Source: Candidatus Methylobacter titanis
GTDB lineage: Bacteria; Pseudomonadota; Gammaproteobacteria; Methylococcales; Methylomonadaceae
Assembly: GCA_029946125.1 (NCBI GenBank)
Contig: JAQSDX010000032.1
Location: 1-41,068, forward strand
Length of the DNA: 41,068 bases
Reading direction: 5' to 3'
Each line of letters opens with the position of its first letter. Position 1 is the stretch's first letter. Below, piece after piece: positions 33,856-41,068 of the stretch. A program made the position numbers and the translations under genes. Below the pieces are notes generated by a model, which worked only from the letters and a program-made list of their open reading frames with translations, did not search any database and was not told where the DNA came from.

Positions 33856-34407
33856 ATGTCAGATGCAATTTGGTTTAGAACCGGCGAAGCAACGGTGTTT
33901 TCCAGCGATGGACAAGGCACAGACGCGATGCCGGAAATATTGATAGGCAGCGTCAAAGGCCCGGCCGGCAATGCTTTTGCCAACCTGATGGGGCAAACCG
34001 CAGGTCATACTAGAATGTTCGCTATTCGAGCCTGTAATCAGCAAGTGAAGCCTGCGACGATCATGGTGCCGAAAGTCACAATAAAATCGACTGCTTATGT
34101 GGAATTATTTGGCGGTCCCGTGCAGTCGGCGGTGGCTGATGCCGTTTTGGATAGTGTGATTGCCGGTGTTATTCCTGCCGATCAGGCCAACGATCTGTGC
34201 ATCATTGCGATGCTCTGGATTGCTCCGGAATGTGCCACCAATCCCGATCTGGATCGTAAAGATTTATATCGCACCAACTATGAAGCGATGAAGCTGGCCA
34301 TTTCCCGCGCAATGAACAATTCACCCAGCATTGAAGAGTTAATCGCCAATCGGCACAAAATTGTCCATGAAATGTACGATCCTGAAACCGGCGAGTCTCA
34401 GTGGTAA
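33856..34407 (+). CDS. Formaldehyde-activating-enzyme (Fae) family paralog
   Basis: A 183-aa protein with a GGGGTAGGT ribosome site. It is clearly Fae family: EILIGSVKGPAGNAF, VPKVTIKS, LFGGPVQSAVADAVLDSVIA, GVIPADQANDL and RTNYEAMKLAISRAMNN match Fae blocks. True Fae joins formaldehyde to tetrahydromethanopterin. The conserved N-terminal active-site His (in A-H-I-D-L-I-I-G) aligns with Met25 here (A-M-P-E-I-L-I-G), so this is a Fae2/Fae3-like homolog that may not catalyse the reaction. It still marks the genome as probably methylotrophic. It is divergent from the LTA-synthase-type gene (82-bp spacer). No other H4MPT-pathway gene is in view. Confidence 0.9.
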   Translation: MSDAIWFRTGEATVFSSDGQGTDAMPEILIGSVKGPAGNAFANLMGQTAGHTRMFAIRACNQQVKPATIMVPKVTIKSTAYVELFGGPVQSAVADAVLDSVIAGVIPADQANDLCIIAMLWIAPECATNPDLDRKDLYRTNYEAMKLAISRAMNNSPSIEELIANRHKIVHEMYDPETGESQW

Positions 34408-34485
34408 AAAAACGGACGTTGAGTTGGAGTCGGTTATCGACCCCGGTAATAGTCAAGCTTTTTATGGATTATAAAGACAGCTATC

Positions 34486-34998
34486 ATGAGTTTATTAATT
34501 AAATACCTTTCGCTGTGCTGGTTCAGAAACAACCCGGCTGAGTTTGTACCCACAAAATCGTTTATGTGGAAAACTGTGGGTTTTTACCTGGTTTCAGGGA
34601 TTATTGTTGAAAGCCTGATTGCCGACCCTGCCGACGGCACGCTGGAGGTTTCGCTACGAACCGTGATGGCTTTTTCATCAATCGCTACGTTATTGTTGAT
34701 ACTTAGAAAATGGTCGTATTTTAATCAACTGTTCACGGCTATTTTTGTCTGTGAAAACTTTATTATGACCTTGGCGATTTTGACCGAAGCGCTGTATTTT
34801 GTGATGGTAAGAGAGCATGTCGAATACTCGGAAGAAATATCAATCGGTATTGGTGCAATGCTGCTTTGTTGGTATTTGGCGATAGTCAGTTATCTTTTAC
34901 GACAATTTTTTTCGTATACAACGAGCGTCAGCGTTATTTTAGCGACCAGTTATTTTGTTTTAACCTACGGCATTCCGATGCTGTTTATGGATATTTAA
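34486..34998 (+). CDS. Small multi-pass membrane protein
   Basis: A 170-aa protein with about five hydrophobic helices and short loops, ending in YFVLTYGIPMLFMDI. The layout and the opening segment (YLSLCWFRNNPAEFVPTKSF) resemble YIP1-like small membrane proteins, but the match is weak and I give no family. It lies 78 bp after the Fae paralog on the same strand and may share its transcript. No enzymatic motif is visible. A weak AAGA ribosome site precedes the ATG. Confidence 0.65.
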   Translation: MSLLIKYLSLCWFRNNPAEFVPTKSFMWKTVGFYLVSGIIVESLIADPADGTLEVSLRTVMAFSSIATLLLILRKWSYFNQLFTAIFVCENFIMTLAILTEALYFVMVREHVEYSEEISIGIGAMLLCWYLAIVSYLLRQFFSYTTSVSVILATSYFVLTYGIPMLFMDI

Positions 34999-35069
34999 AC
35001 GGCCAACTAACGGGCAGTTGAGACAATGTCTGGATTCTCGCCTCGAAGAGACTGTGAAAGTAAAGGGTA

Positions 35070-35089
35070 GGGGCGACTTGCGTCACCCC
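35070..35089. repeat. Imperfect GGGGCGAC/GTCACCCC hairpin
   Basis: GGGGCGAC-TTGC-GTCACCCC forms a stem with one internal mismatch between the convergent genes ending at 34998 and 35214. The TAGGGGCG start resembles the REP-like palindrome at 37780-37807. It may act as a bidirectional transcript end. Confidence 0.45.
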
Positions 35090-35213
35090 TGCACCGCGTG
35101 GATTGCCAAATATCAACCTCTTAAATTCACACGGAATAGTTACTCGATATGTTAATTTAATGGCGGTGATGCCATTAAATCTTACAGGGTTGTCTGGCTT
35201 AAATGGACGCCCA

Positions 35214-36488
35214 CTATTTGTCTTCCCCCTGTTTTTTCGCGGCCTTTATCGCCAGTTGCAGCTCCAGGCGTTGTTTTTCAAGTGCGAGTAATTCGATTTC
35301 CCGGCGAAGATAAATATCCGATTCCTTGTTTTTGTTATAGCTTTGTTGCTGTAATTCCAAGCGCTGTTGTTCCCGGTGTTTTTGGGACTCGACATCGGCA
35401 TCGAATTCCAATTGTTTTTGGCGTTTTTCAATGGCGAGTTGTTGGCTATGGATTGTGTTCTTGGATTCCCTCCATTTGGCCTGCTGGAGTTCATATTTGG
35501 CAATATCGGCTTCCAGTTCTTGGGATTTTAATTTGGCCTGATGTGCCAATGATTCCAGGTGAGCTTGTTGTTCTGCCATTCTCAGGCGGGATTCCTGTTT
35601 TTGCTGTTCCTGAAGATTCGCTTCCAGGGTTATTTCCTTAAGACTATTATCATGCTTAACTTGTTCGGCATGGAGGCGTCTTTCAATGCCAAACTGTTCC
35701 TGTAGCTGATGTTGTTTTTCTTCAAATAAGCGTTTTTTATTGGATGCGTCCTGGGCTTGCTTTAAGCGTTCCAGTTCAGCATCGCGGTTTAGTTGATCGA
35801 GCTGTTTTTGTTTATGTTCCAATTGTTGCTGTTCAATTTCTTGTTGTTGACGAAATAATTCCTCTCTTTTTGCATCATCAACCTCAAAGCTTTTTTTAAG
35901 GACGCATAAATAAACATTTTCTTTGGGCAGTTGTACGTTGGGGAATTCTTCAAATGAGGGTTTTAAGGTGCATAATATTTGCGACTGGATATTTTGTAAT
36001 ATCAGCATTTCACTGGCGGCCAAAGAAATCTTCTTTTCAATGTCGGATACGCCTTTTTGTACCCATGTGCCATCCGATAAATTAACTAACTCTTTATTTA
36101 TCAGATTAATAAGCAAATCTTCATAGGCGGTTTTGATATGCTTATTGATGTCAGACAAAATATCCATATTGCTGAGAGCATATTTCAATGTAGCCTGAAA
36201 GCGAATGTCCAGCGCTACATCAATGGTACAAAAGCCGTCGTAAAGCTTGATTTGCTGGGTAATGTGCCAGTTTTCAACCGGTAATGGATAAACATGGTGA
36301 TAAAATCGTTTAACAAATCCTTCGGGGCGTAAAAATAATTTCGAATAAGGGCCGATTTTGGTATGGACCAGTTGGCGATCAACATCAAAAACGGGTTCCC
36401 ATAGCTCTGACAGCCCGAGCTCATCGCTTGCTAAGCTGCCGTCAATAAACCATTTGTCGATTTCAGTTCTGGAACTATTCATCAGCAT
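35214..36488 (-). CDS. Coiled-coil protein with SPFH-like N-terminus
   Basis: A 424-aa protein without signal peptide or membrane helix. Residues 1-210 are mixed alpha/beta and vaguely SPFH/Band-7-like (LYDGFCTIDVALDIRFQ; then a long helix DINKHIKTAYEDLLINLINK), including PYSKLFLRPEGFVKRFYH. From about 212 to the end it is a long Gln/Glu/Lys-rich coiled coil (EELFRQQQEIEQQQLEHKQ and similar heptads). The start (ATG at 36488, or 36482) overlaps the end of the membrane-protein gene by 14 or 8 bases, so the pair is coupled. I infer that it attaches to the cytoplasmic face of that membrane partner. The SPFH link is uncertain and needs structure-based comparison. Confidence 0.72.
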   Translation of the reverse strand: MLMNSSRTEIDKWFIDGSLASDELGLSELWEPVFDVDRQLVHTKIGPYSKLFLRPEGFVKRFYHHVYPLPVENWHITQQIKLYDGFCTIDVALDIRFQATLKYALSNMDILSDINKHIKTAYEDLLINLINKELVNLSDGTWVQKGVSDIEKKISLAASEMLILQNIQSQILCTLKPSFEEFPNVQLPKENVYLCVLKKSFEVDDAKREELFRQQQEIEQQQLEHKQKQLDQLNRDAELERLKQAQDASNKKRLFEEKQHQLQEQFGIERRLHAEQVKHDNSLKEITLEANLQEQQKQESRLRMAEQQAHLESLAHQAKLKSQELEADIAKYELQQAKWRESKNTIHSQQLAIEKRQKQLEFDADVESQKHREQQRLELQQQSYNKNKESDIYLRREIELLALEKQRLELQLAIKAAKKQGEDK

Positions 36489-37734
36489 CTGCTTGTCTGC
36501 TCAGGGCAGACTCGGCTTTTAATCGGCTAATTTTATCGCCCATTTTCTCGGCAATCAATGGATAAAGATTAGGCGCGAATTCGACGGTTTTGTCATCGAT
36601 TTTTCTTAAGAAACCCCGGCTTAATAACAAGCCTACGGCAAACATTCTTGACCAGTCGGAATAGCGTCTGGCTCGTTCCAGTTCGGTTTTCTCTATGATC
36701 ATTTCAAGCTCGTCGTTTTTATTGATCCGGAACTCGGTAAACTGTCGTAAGCATTCAAAAACCAGCTCTTCTTCCTCTGCGGTCAATGGACCGGGGGCCG
36801 TGAACTCGAGGCGGTATGACAGTAATACGGTGAAAAAATCAACCATCGCCGCACAAACAAAAGCGAACAATGAAAACTCGGACCACATCGCGGCCGAAGG
36901 CTGGACATCGGCGGTGAATTGCTTGTAAGTCATCAACAAAGGCGCTTCCGGTAAGGACTGCCCGATATTGCCGGATAACAGGTTGATCTTTAACTGGACA
37001 CTCTGGAAGTTTTTCAGCATCGCATAGTAGGCATTTTCAATGTTCGCCGCGACATCCAGGTCATTGATACTGGCTTGCAGTTTTTGAATGTCTTTGTCCA
37101 ATGCAGAAAAATCATCATCGAATTTGGCCTGTTGCTGTTTTTTCTCCAGGTAAATCTGATTGTAATGCTTCCAGAATGGCCCTTCACCGACTTGCTGCTT
37201 GTAGCCTTCAACAATTTGCGGGTGCGTGCCAAAATAGGCTTGTGATACTTCAAGCGAGGCTTTTTTCATATCGGCGCGTTGTTGCTTTAAAACATCGGCT
37301 TTAATGGTCAAGACACGGTCTACATAGGTTTTTATATCGATTCTGATTTGATTCAAGCGGTTAATGTGCTGAGTGTCGTGCTCGGAAATTTCATAAAACT
37401 TGAAATAAGAGAATGAAACCGAAGCGCTCAGCGCAATTAACAGCGAACAAACCACCGCAAAATAGCGCATCCGGTTGGCTTGCCAATGAATTCCGGCAAT
37501 TTCCAGCGAACAAATAACGATGATAGATTGGATGGCAATGGTAATGACCAGTGCAATCCACGGAGTAATAAAATGGGATAAGCCGTAGTAGGTGGTAAAA
37601 CCTGAAGCGACGCTCAACATCAATACAATGGGGATCGTCCATATTCTGAGCATGCCGACAAATAAAGTCTGGATACTATTAATCAGATAGCCCACGCCGG
37701 AAGCTCTTATTTTTGAAAGTTCAGAAGTTTTCAT
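36475..37734 (-). CDS. Membrane protein with large extramembrane coiled coil
   Basis: A 419-aa protein. Three hydrophobic segments lie at about 27-50, 55-80 and 88-110. A 160-residue charged helical region follows (about 118-278; LNQIRIDIKTYVDRVLTIKA and later KKQQQAKFDDDFSALDKDIQ). A fourth membrane helix lies at about 287-308, then a cytoplasmic C-terminus with an acidic stretch (LTAEEEELVFECLRQ) and a wHTH-like tail (DWSRMFAVGLLLSRGFLRK). I recognise no family. It is coupled by overlap to the coiled-coil protein downstream and lies 82 bp after cysN, separated from it by a REP-like palindrome. Together they look like a two-component membrane assembly of unknown function. Confidence 0.75.
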   Translation of the reverse strand: MKTSELSKIRASGVGYLINSIQTLFVGMLRIWTIPIVLMLSVASGFTTYYGLSHFITPWIALVITIAIQSIIVICSLEIAGIHWQANRMRYFAVVCSLLIALSASVSFSYFKFYEISEHDTQHINRLNQIRIDIKTYVDRVLTIKADVLKQQRADMKKASLEVSQAYFGTHPQIVEGYKQQVGEGPFWKHYNQIYLEKKQQQAKFDDDFSALDKDIQKLQASINDLDVAANIENAYYAMLKNFQSVQLKINLLSGNIGQSLPEAPLLMTYKQFTADVQPSAAMWSEFSLFAFVCAAMVDFFTVLLSYRLEFTAPGPLTAEEEELVFECLRQFTEFRINKNDELEMIIEKTELERARRYSDWSRMFAVGLLLSRGFLRKIDDKTVEFAPNLYPLIAEKMGDKISRLKAESALSRQADADE

Positions 37735-37779
37735 TTTAAGGTGATGGGGTTCAAGCGTGTGGGATTGATCGGAGCAGTG

Positions 37780-37807
37780 TGTAGGGGCGGATTTATCCGC
37801 CCCTACA
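37780..37807. repeat. REP-like perfect palindrome (13-bp arms)
   Basis: TGTAGGGGCGGAT, TT, ATCCGCCCCTACA: an exact 13-bp stem with a TT loop, in the 81-bp gap between the cysN stop and the membrane-protein start. It is related in layout to 5897-5922. On the mRNA it would form a strong hairpin that could separate cysN expression from the downstream pair. Confidence 0.8.
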
Positions 37808-37815
37808 GGCCGCTG

Positions 37816-39441
37816 CTAATAAATAATGCCTTGGCCTTTCAACGTGCTGTAAATAGTATCAACATCCATTACATCGGTATCAAAACTCATGTCCGCCAAA
37901 TTTGCGCTGTAATTGACGCATAAGCAAATCAGTCCGGCCTGTTTAACGGCGACGATCAGCGAGGTATTTTGCGTTTCTAAAACGGTTGTTGCATGACCGT
38001 TATCAAATAATTTTCGCTCCAGTTGATAGGCGATTTCTTTAGCATTTGAGCCGGTCAAAGCAATCGCTGTCGCCGTTTGACTAAAACGTGCGGCGCGTTC
38101 TTCGGGGCTGACCGGATTCAGATTTTCCTGGTCAATGCCGCCGGTAATCATGCCCGCGCCGACGGTGCTGTTGGTCAATCGGTCTATGATAATGAAAGAA
38201 CCGGTGCCTTTATGGGTAAGGTAGGGATCGAACACGACCGGCGCGTTGACTGAAACCGTACAGGAACCGATCTCATTCAAGTGCAGTTCGACAGCATCAT
38301 GGTGTTCCAGCGTATTGACGTCGATTCTATGGTGAATCATCGCGACAGAACCTGATACGCTGCGCGTCGCCAGTTTAATCACGTATTGTTTACCGGATGT
38401 CAGAGCATTTTCAGCCATCCAGACGATAGTGGCTTTGAATTTGTCCGAGACGGTCGCCGGGTTTTGTTCTGCGCCGATCAGCATATCGCCTCGGCTAATA
38501 TCGATCTCGTCTTCCAGCGTCAAGGTGACCGCCATCGGTGCAAAAGCTTGCTCCAGTTCGCCGTCGTAAGTCACGATGGACTTGATTTTGCTGCTTTTTC
38601 CGGAGGGCAGGGCGGTGATCTTGTCGCCTTTTTTGAAAATGCCGGAAGCGACCGTGCCGCAAAAACCGCGAAAATCGAGATTGGGGCGGTTGACGTACTG
38701 CACCGGAAAACGGGCATCGTCAAAATTGCGGTCATTGGCGATTTCGATGCTGTTCAGCGCTTCCATTAACGGTTGGCCGGTAAACCAGGGCATGTGTTCG
38801 CTGGGATTGACCACGTTATCGCCGTCCAGCGCCGACATCGGGATAAAGGTAATATCCTGCAAAGCCAGCGACTGAGTGAAATCCAGATAGTCCTGTTTGA
38901 TTTTATTAAACGTGGCTTCGCTGTACTCAACCAAATCCATTTTATTGATAGCGACGATGATGTGATGAATGCCTAGCAACGACGCGATAAAGCTGTGCCG
39001 TTTGGTCTGGGTTTGCACGCCGTAACGGGCATCGATCAGGATAATCGCCAAATCGCAGGTTGACGCGCCGGTCGCCATGTTGCGGGTATACTGCTCGTGT
39101 CCCGGCGTGTCGGCAATAATGAATTTGCGCGTGGCGGTAGAAAAGTAACGATAGGCCACGTCAATGGTGATGCCTTGTTCGCGTTCGGCTTGCAGGCCGT
39201 CAACCAGCAAGGCCAGATCGATCTTGCCGGCGCCGGTGGTGCCTGATTTGACGCTGTCGGCCTGAACGGCGGCCAGTTGATCTTCATAGATCATTTTGGA
39301 GTCGTGCAGCAGGCGGCCGATCAGCGTACTTTTGCCGTCATCGACATTGCCGCAGGTTAAAAAACGCAATAATTCCTTGCGTTCGTGTTGCGCCAGATAG
39401 GCGTCTATATCGGTACTGATTAAATCGGATTGGTGGGACAT
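37816..39441 (-). CDS. cysN: Sulfate adenylyltransferase subunit 1 with degenerate CysC tail
   Basis: A 541-aa GTPase subunit of ATP sulfurylase, which makes adenylylsulfate from sulfate and ATP with CysD. GTPase motifs are intact: GNVDDGKST (31-39), [11 protein letters not shown] (90-100), DTPGHEQY (111-118), NKMD (166-169) and SALDGDN. Residues 1-446 equal a normal CysN. The extra tail, about 447-541, aligns with the start and end of an APS kinase: [12 protein letters not shown], then [20 protein letters not shown]. The P-loop GLSGAGKST is reduced to GSNAKE and the middle is missing. It is thus a shrunken CysNC fusion with no kinase activity expected. GGAAA precedes the start, and the gene follows cysD across a small extra gene. 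Confidence 0.95.
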   Translation of the reverse strand: MSHQSDLISTDIDAYLAQHERKELLRFLTCGNVDDGKSTLIGRLLHDSKMIYEDQLAAVQADSVKSGTTGAGKIDLALLVDGLQAEREQGITIDVAYRYFSTATRKFIIADTPGHEQYTRNMATGASTCDLAIILIDARYGVQTQTKRHSFIASLLGIHHIIVAINKMDLVEYSEATFNKIKQDYLDFTQSLALQDITFIPMSALDGDNVVNPSEHMPWFTGQPLMEALNSIEIANDRNFDDARFPVQYVNRPNLDFRGFCGTVASGIFKKGDKITALPSGKSSKIKSIVTYDGELEQAFAPMAVTLTLEDEIDISRGDMLIGAEQNPATVSDKFKATIVWMAENALTSGKQYVIKLATRSVSGSVAMIHHRIDVNTLEHHDAVELHLNEIGSCTVSVNAPVVFDPYLTHKGTGSFIIIDRLTNSTVGAGMITGGIDQENLNPVSPEERAARFSQTATAIALTGSNAKEIAYQLERKLFDNGHATTVLETQNTSLIVAVKQAGLICLCVNYSANLADMSFDTDVMDVDTIYSTLKGQGIIY

Positions 39442-39481
39442 GAGGTTTCCAAAAATAAAAATTAAATGAGTTAGGCGAAAG

Positions 39482-39712
39482 CTAGGCTGGACGCGATTTG
39501 ATTAGGGCATGCAGTATCTTTGAAATGTAGCCAATTTCGATGCCTATGTAGATTTGGGTGCGTAATTCACCGGAGGAGCTTTTTGCGTAATAAAAGAATT
39601 TGTTGGAATCTTTATCGCCGCCCCTTTCAAAACCTTTAGCCAAGCCTTGGTAAATCTGGACACAAAGCCGAGATGAGCGCCGCCAAACATCCAAGTCTTC
39701 AAATCGCGCCAT
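39482..39712 (-). CDS. Shortened four-helix-bundle (S23/IVP) protein
   Basis: A 76-aa protein of the S23/four-helix-bundle family, whose usual length is about 115-125 aa. It keeps the opening [20 protein letters not shown] and a middle block ([10 protein letters not shown], then [19 protein letters not shown]), but two stretches are missing compared with the family. About 25 residues are lost between IYQGL and AKGFERG, including the usual SIPSNIAE region, and about 20 between GYI and [10 protein letters not shown]. The frame is open and has a fair ribosome site (AAAGG). It sits between cysD and cysN, 40 bp from cysN and 27 bp from cysD. Relatives often occur as mobile intervening sequences, including in rRNA genes. 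Probably a decayed insertion, possibly still expressed. Confidence 0.75.
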   Translation of the reverse strand: MARFEDLDVWRRSSRLCVQIYQGLAKGFERGGDKDSNKFFYYAKSSSGELRTQIYIGIEIGYISKILHALIKSRPA

Positions 39713-39739
39713 CTTTAGCCTTTAGCCCTTCGTCTGCTC

Positions 39740-40648
39740 TTAAAAATACCCCTCGCGCTTTTTCTGCTCCATGGAACCCGATTGGTCATGGTCTATCAAG
39801 CGTCCCTGACGTTCTGAAGTTGTGGTTAACAGCATTTCCTGGATGATTTCCGGCAGTGTGGTGGCGGTCGATTCGACTGCGCCGGTCAACGGGTAGCAGC
39901 CTAAAGTACGGAATCTCACCATTTTCATTTCAACTTTTTCTTCAGGACCGATTGGCATACGCTCATCATCAACCATGATTAACATGCCGTCGCGCTCAAC
40001 AACCGGGCGCTCCTTGGCGAAATACAACGGCACGATGGGAATGTTTTCCAGGTGAATGTATTGCCAGATGTCCAGCTCCGTCCAGTTGGACAGCGGAAAT
40101 ACCCTGATGCTTTCGCCTTTGTCGATTTTGCCGTTATAGATATTCCATAATTCGGGACGCTGGTTTTTAGGATCCCAGCGGTGATTCTTGTCGCGGAACG
40201 AATAAACGCGTTCCTTCGCGCGTGATTTTTCCTCGTCACGTCGAGCACCGCCAAAAGCTGCGTCAAACTGGTATTTATTCAGCGCCTGTTTAAGGCCGTC
40301 GGTTTTCATCACGTCGGTGTGTTTTTTACTGCCGTGGGTAAAAGGCCCTATGCCCTGATCGACGCCATCCTGATTGATATGAATCAGTAACTCAAGCCCC
40401 AGCTGCTTGATCATCTGATCGCGAAACTCGATCATTTCCTTGAACTTCCAGGTGGTGTCCACATGCAGTAATGGGAACGGCGGTTTGCCTGGATAGAAGG
40501 CTTTCATGGTCAAATGCAACATCACGGCAGAATCCTTGCCGACAGAATACAACATCACCGGACGTTCAAATTCGGCTGCAACTTCACGAATAATATGAAT
40601 GCTTTCAGCTTCCAGTTGTTTAAGGTGGGTCAGTTTATAATCAGTCAT
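39740..40648 (-). CDS. cysD: Sulfate adenylyltransferase subunit 2
   Basis: A 302-aa PP-loop ATP-pyrophosphatase, the catalytic subunit of assimilatory ATP sulfurylase. The start is the ATG at 40648 ([16 protein letters not shown]), with GGA upstream; the frame continues to 40675. The PP-loop reads [14 protein letters not shown]. Other family blocks are present: [47 protein letters not shown], and the C-terminal [16 protein letters not shown]. Length matches the family. It heads an operon with cysN, interrupted by a small four-helix-bundle gene. No other cysteine-pathway gene (cysH, cysC or cysIJ) is in view. Confidence 0.96.
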   Translation of the reverse strand: MTDYKLTHLKQLEAESIHIIREVAAEFERPVMLYSVGKDSAVMLHLTMKAFYPGKPPFPLLHVDTTWKFKEMIEFRDQMIKQLGLELLIHINQDGVDQGIGPFTHGSKKHTDVMKTDGLKQALNKYQFDAAFGGARRDEEKSRAKERVYSFRDKNHRWDPKNQRPELWNIYNGKIDKGESIRVFPLSNWTELDIWQYIHLENIPIVPLYFAKERPVVERDGMLIMVDDERMPIGPEEKVEMKMVRFRTLGCYPLTGAVESTATTLPEIIQEMLLTTTSERQGRLIDHDQSGSMEQKKREGYF

Positions 40649-40675
40649 TAAAAGTCCGTCAGGTTTGGAGGTCAC

Positions 40676-41068
40676 GCTATATTTATTGAATGCGCACGAT
40701 AATAAGTGGGTTATTTTAATTTGAACGGGCTTTTAATGCCAGATTTCTTGGGATTTATTGATGGTTGAGCCGATTATGAGGTGCATAGTGAAATCTAAAA
40801 AAATACCAGGGGGTTATTTTGAGCGGTTTGTTGCTGATAAATTCATCTGGATGCATCGGCGTTTTTAGTGGAGCTGCATTTTAGTTAATAATACCGATAA
40901 TGATATTATTGCTTGGCTAATGCCTCTATTTTAGCAAGCCTTGGCCTGAGGATCGGTTTTTTGAATAGGGATTAAAAAAGGTGAAATACTCATTTAGTGA
41001 TGTGTTAACTATTACTCGATGTTCAAGTTTTTAATTGTTGATTTTTAAGAATCCTGCCAAATCAGGCT
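40676..41068. other. Right-edge intergenic region upstream of cysD
   Basis: No confident gene is seen in these 393 bases. The region is A/T-rich and probably holds the cysDN promoter on the minus strand. A 26-codon plus-strand frame from a GTG near 40789 is short and unsupported. No riboswitch or terminator was recognised. Confidence 0.4.

Overview
The window reads as chromosome of a gammaproteobacterial methylotroph, most likely a type I methanotroph (Methylococcales) or close relative. The main pointer is a formaldehyde-activating-enzyme (Fae) paralog at 33856-34407. The rest is compatible: a Gram-negative envelope, moderate GC, many two-component and cyclic-nucleotide genes, and dispersed palindromic repeats with broken REP-associated transposases. 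The assignment to a group is inference; no rRNA or tRNA gene was seen.

Layout. (1) 1-5.9 kb: a Crp/Fnr-family regulator faces a three-gene overlapping operon of FecR-domain protein, CHASE2 nucleotidyl cyclase and TPR/beta-barrel protein, with a near-perfect TGTGA-N6-GCACA site between them. (2) 5.9-9.2 kb: repeat-rich spacer, then a histidine kinase/sigma-54 activator pair. (3) 9.2-15.3 kb: a sparse stretch with a 58-aa orphan ORF, a DnaJ-Sel1 protein, a GYF-AIM24 protein, a DUF3422 protein and two small secreted proteins. (4) 15.3-19 kb: a ParB-fold protein overlapping a SulP anion transporter, a DUF2490 outer-membrane protein, and a repeat/transposase graveyard. (5) 19-26.6 kb: an overlapping operon of dCache kinase, sigma-54 activator, porin and short phosphate-binding-like protein, followed by secreted proteins, one preceded by a sigma-54-like promoter and one carrying aspartate-rich calcium-type repeats, then an exported pentapeptide-repeat protein. 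(6) 26.6-33.8 kb, minus strand: GGDEF-EAL protein, TonB-dependent receptor with an upstream periplasmic partner, and an LTA-synthase-type sulfatase. (7) 33.9-35 kb: the Fae paralog and a small membrane protein. (8) 35.2-40.6 kb, minus strand: sulfate activation (cysD, a shortened four-helix-bundle gene, cysN with a degenerate APS-kinase tail), then an overlapping pair encoding a membrane protein and a coiled-coil protein.

Themes. Several regulators and enzymes keep their fold but lose signature residues: the cyclase has Glu/Lys where adenylate cyclases have Lys/Asp, the adjacent Crp-like protein lacks the phosphate-binding Arg/Ser, the Fae paralog lacks the catalytic His, and CysN carries a P-loop-less CysC remnant. 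The best candidates for undescribed biology are the Crp/FecR/cyclase/barrel locus, the kinase-activator-porin-binding-protein operon with its likely sigma-54 target, and the membrane/coiled-coil pair downstream of cysN.
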